From: an uncultured Saprospiraceae bacterium
GTDB taxonomy: Bacteria; Bacteroidota; Bacteroidia; Chitinophagales; Saprospiraceae
Assembly: GCA_937969415.1 (NCBI GenBank)
Contig: CALBWK010000214.1
Location: forward strand, 1 to 33,801
Reading direction: 5' to 3'
DNA length: 33,801 bases
The notes beneath the pieces were generated by a model. The model did no database searches. It worked only from the letters and a program-made list of their open reading frames with translations, and was not told the origin of the DNA. Every line of letters begins with the position of its first letter. Position 1 is the stretch's first letter. Of the stretch, positions 32,747 through 33,801 are shown piece after piece. Made by a program: the position numbers and the translations under genes.

Positions 32747-33700
32747 ATGACATTATTTATCTGCTTTGGAAAAGTGTTCGGACTTGGTCTCTTACTATTT
32801 GGATGGCCAATTTGTATACTTCTACCTCTATTGCTAATGCTAGGTGCATGGTTTTTGGGATGGGCATTTGGATGGAATAGATTTAGAGAAAAATTTGGAT
32901 CACTAAGTGACGGCAATGGTGGCGATTGGAAAAACAAGTACAGCTCACTAGACCTCAAATATCAAAAACTGCTTAAATCAAAAGGAGGAGCCTCAGGTGC
33001 TAGCAGTGGTGATTTAAGCTTATGGAAAAAGAAGCACTCTGACTTAGAAACAAAATACCAGTCACTCTCGTCAAAGTATGAATCCGATAAGACTTCTTGG
33101 ACTTCTCAATTATCTTCCGCTACTGCAGCTAGTAGTCAACTACGTGAGATAGAAGTTGTAAAGGAAGTAGAAGTGATTAAGGAGGTAGAGGTTGTTAAAG
33201 AAGTTGAAGTTGTCAAGGAAGTAGAGGTCATTAAAGAAGTAGAAGTTGTCAAAGAAGTAGAAGTCCTTAAGGAAATAGAGGTAGAAAAGATTGTAGAGAA
33301 GATCGTCGAAAAGCCTGTCGAAGTCATCAAGGAGGTAGAAGTCATTAAAGAAGTGGAGAAGATAGTAGAGAAGCCTGTTGAAGTTATTAAGGAAGTGGAG
33401 GTAATTAAAGAAGTGGAAAAGATAGTCGAGAAGCCTGTAGAAGTCATCAAGGAGGTAGAAGTCATTAAAGAAGTAGAGAAGATAGTAGAAGTAATTAAGG
33501 AAGTGGAGGTCATTAAAGAAGTAGAGAAGATAGTCGAGAAGCCTGTAGAGGTCATCAAAGAAGTGGAGGTTATCAAAGAAGTAGAAAAGATCGTCGAGAA
33601 GCCTGTAGAAGTGATTAAGGAAGTGGAGGTAATCAAAGAAGTGGAAAAGATAGTAGAGAAGCCTGTGGAAGTCATCAAGGAGGTAGAAGTCATTAAATAA
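32747..33700 (+). CDS. membrane protein with long V/E/K/I repeat rod, stop codon inside the repeat
   Basis: The open part is 317 residues. Residues 4-43 form a long hydrophobic region that could be one or two membrane segments, followed by WNRFREKFG. A coiled-coil-like part (about 60-130) carries two related copies, KNKYSSLDLKYQKLLKSK and KKKHSDLETKYQSLSSKY. From residue 134 it is pure repeat: first EVEV(I/V)KEV units, then a 20-residue unit of the type VEKIVEKPVEVIKEVEVIKE. The TAA at 33698-33700 replaces GAA of the other copies, and the same frame continues in repeat to the window end. Positive charges after the hydrophobic part argue for a cytoplasmic rod, but orientation is uncertain. The true C-terminus is out of view. 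Confidence 0.7.
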   Translation: MTLFICFGKVFGLGLLLFGWPICILLPLLLMLGAWFLGWAFGWNRFREKFGSLSDGNGGDWKNKYSSLDLKYQKLLKSKGGASGASSGDLSLWKKKHSDLETKYQSLSSKYESDKTSWTSQLSSATAASSQLREIEVVKEVEVIKEVEVVKEVEVVKEVEVIKEVEVVKEVEVLKEIEVEKIVEKIVEKPVEVIKEVEVIKEVEKIVEKPVEVIKEVEVIKEVEKIVEKPVEVIKEVEVIKEVEKIVEVIKEVEVIKEVEKIVEKPVEVIKEVEVIKEVEKIVEKPVEVIKEVEVIKEVEKIVEKPVEVIKEVEVIK

Positions 33701-33801
33701 GTAGAGAAGATAGTAGAAGTAATTAAGGAAGTTGAGGTCATCAAAGAGGTAGAGATAGAGAAGATTGTAGAGAAGCCTGTAGAAGTGATTAAGGAAGTGG
33801 A
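33146..33801 (+). repeat. tandem coding repeat, mainly 60-bp units
   Basis: At protein level the unit is VEKIVEKPVEVIKEVEVIKE (20 residues, 60 bp) from about 33320; one copy near 33477-33520 lacks the EKPV part. Earlier copies are shorter (EVEVVK/EVEVIK). Codon use varies between copies (GTA/GTC/GTT, ATT/ATC, GAA/GAG), so the array is old rather than freshly expanded. It runs off the window end. Confidence 0.9.
33701..33801 (+). pseudogene. in-frame continuation of the repeat gene after the TAA
   Basis: The same frame reads VEKIVEVIKEVEVIKEVEIE and further repeat to the window edge with no other stop. It is either the severed end of the upstream gene, or evidence that the TAA is a read error or a recent mutation. 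Confidence 0.6.

Noticed and set aside
33136-33744. 202-codon minus-strand frame of Ser/Thr repeats
   Set aside because: It is the antisense of the V/E/K/I repeat; its repeat merely reflects the sense repeat.
33146-33801. Tandem repeats as a CRISPR array
   Set aside because: Units are contiguous and in frame, without unique spacers, and encode protein repeats.

Overview
The window looks like ordinary chromosome from a Bacteroidota bacterium, most likely a saprospirian or cytophagian. The signs are a type IX secretion sorting domain, a DUF6089 barrel protein, OstA-like and BatE-like proteins, a Bacteroidota-type FtsK, a two-component-style propeller receptor, -7 boxes of the TAnnTTTG type, AT-rich spacers with little Shine-Dalgarno signal, and frequent TTG/GTG starts. 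No rRNA, tRNA, CRISPR array, phage or insertion sequence was seen.

Layout. Positions 1-4.7 kb (minus strand) hold a DUF6089-like outer-membrane barrel, a propeller/Y_Y_Y receptor that ends just after its membrane segment, a LolA-like lipoprotein chaperone and a small exported protein. At 4.8-8.0 kb cvpA (plus) converges on ftsK (minus). A saccharopine-dehydrogenase-family enzyme (8.3-9.5 kb, plus) faces an SRPBCC membrane protein. At 10.2-13.8 kb a tight three-gene plus-strand operon encodes a sulfatase-YHYH-MopE-T9SS fusion, a DUF6702-like exported protein (4-bp overlap) and a DUF1415 protein. At 13.8-14.9 kb a minus-strand operon encodes a LMW tyrosine phosphatase, an acylphosphatase and a membrane protein, all with apparent non-ATG starts. 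A 1099-residue Dna2-like nuclease-helicase follows (15.0-18.3 kb, minus). At 18.5-22.4 kb (plus) lie a DUF937/11-mer-repeat/OmpA protein, a retropepsin-PDZ protein, and rplU-rpmA, where L27 carries an extra helix-hairpin-helix domain. At 22.5-26.3 kb (minus) a DUF2007 / CAP / OstA-like / BatE-like operon is found, then a small barrel protein. At 27.1-29.0 kb (plus) two overlapping lipoprotein genes (metallopeptidase and FKBP isomerase) precede a YheT-like hydrolase. At 29.1-31.4 kb (minus) lie dodecin, a VanZ-like protein and a Tat-exported class V aminotransferase. At 31.7-33.8 kb (plus) a 29-residue membrane peptide, a double-OmpA protein and a very repetitive V/E/K/I-rich protein run off the window edge; the last is interrupted by one in-frame TAA.

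Much of the content concerns the cell envelope: lipoprotein sorting (LolA), LPS-related OstA, barrels, two OmpA-type peptidoglycan binders, exported enzymes and division (FtsK). The best candidates for undescribed biology are the sulfatase-YHYH operon, the DUF937-OmpA protein with 11-residue repeats on both sides of its membrane segment, the micro-peptide/OmpA/repeat-rod cluster at the right edge, the L27-HhH fusion, and a 31-nt TetR-operator-like palindrome upstream of rplU. All functional names come from reading motifs by eye; no database search was run.
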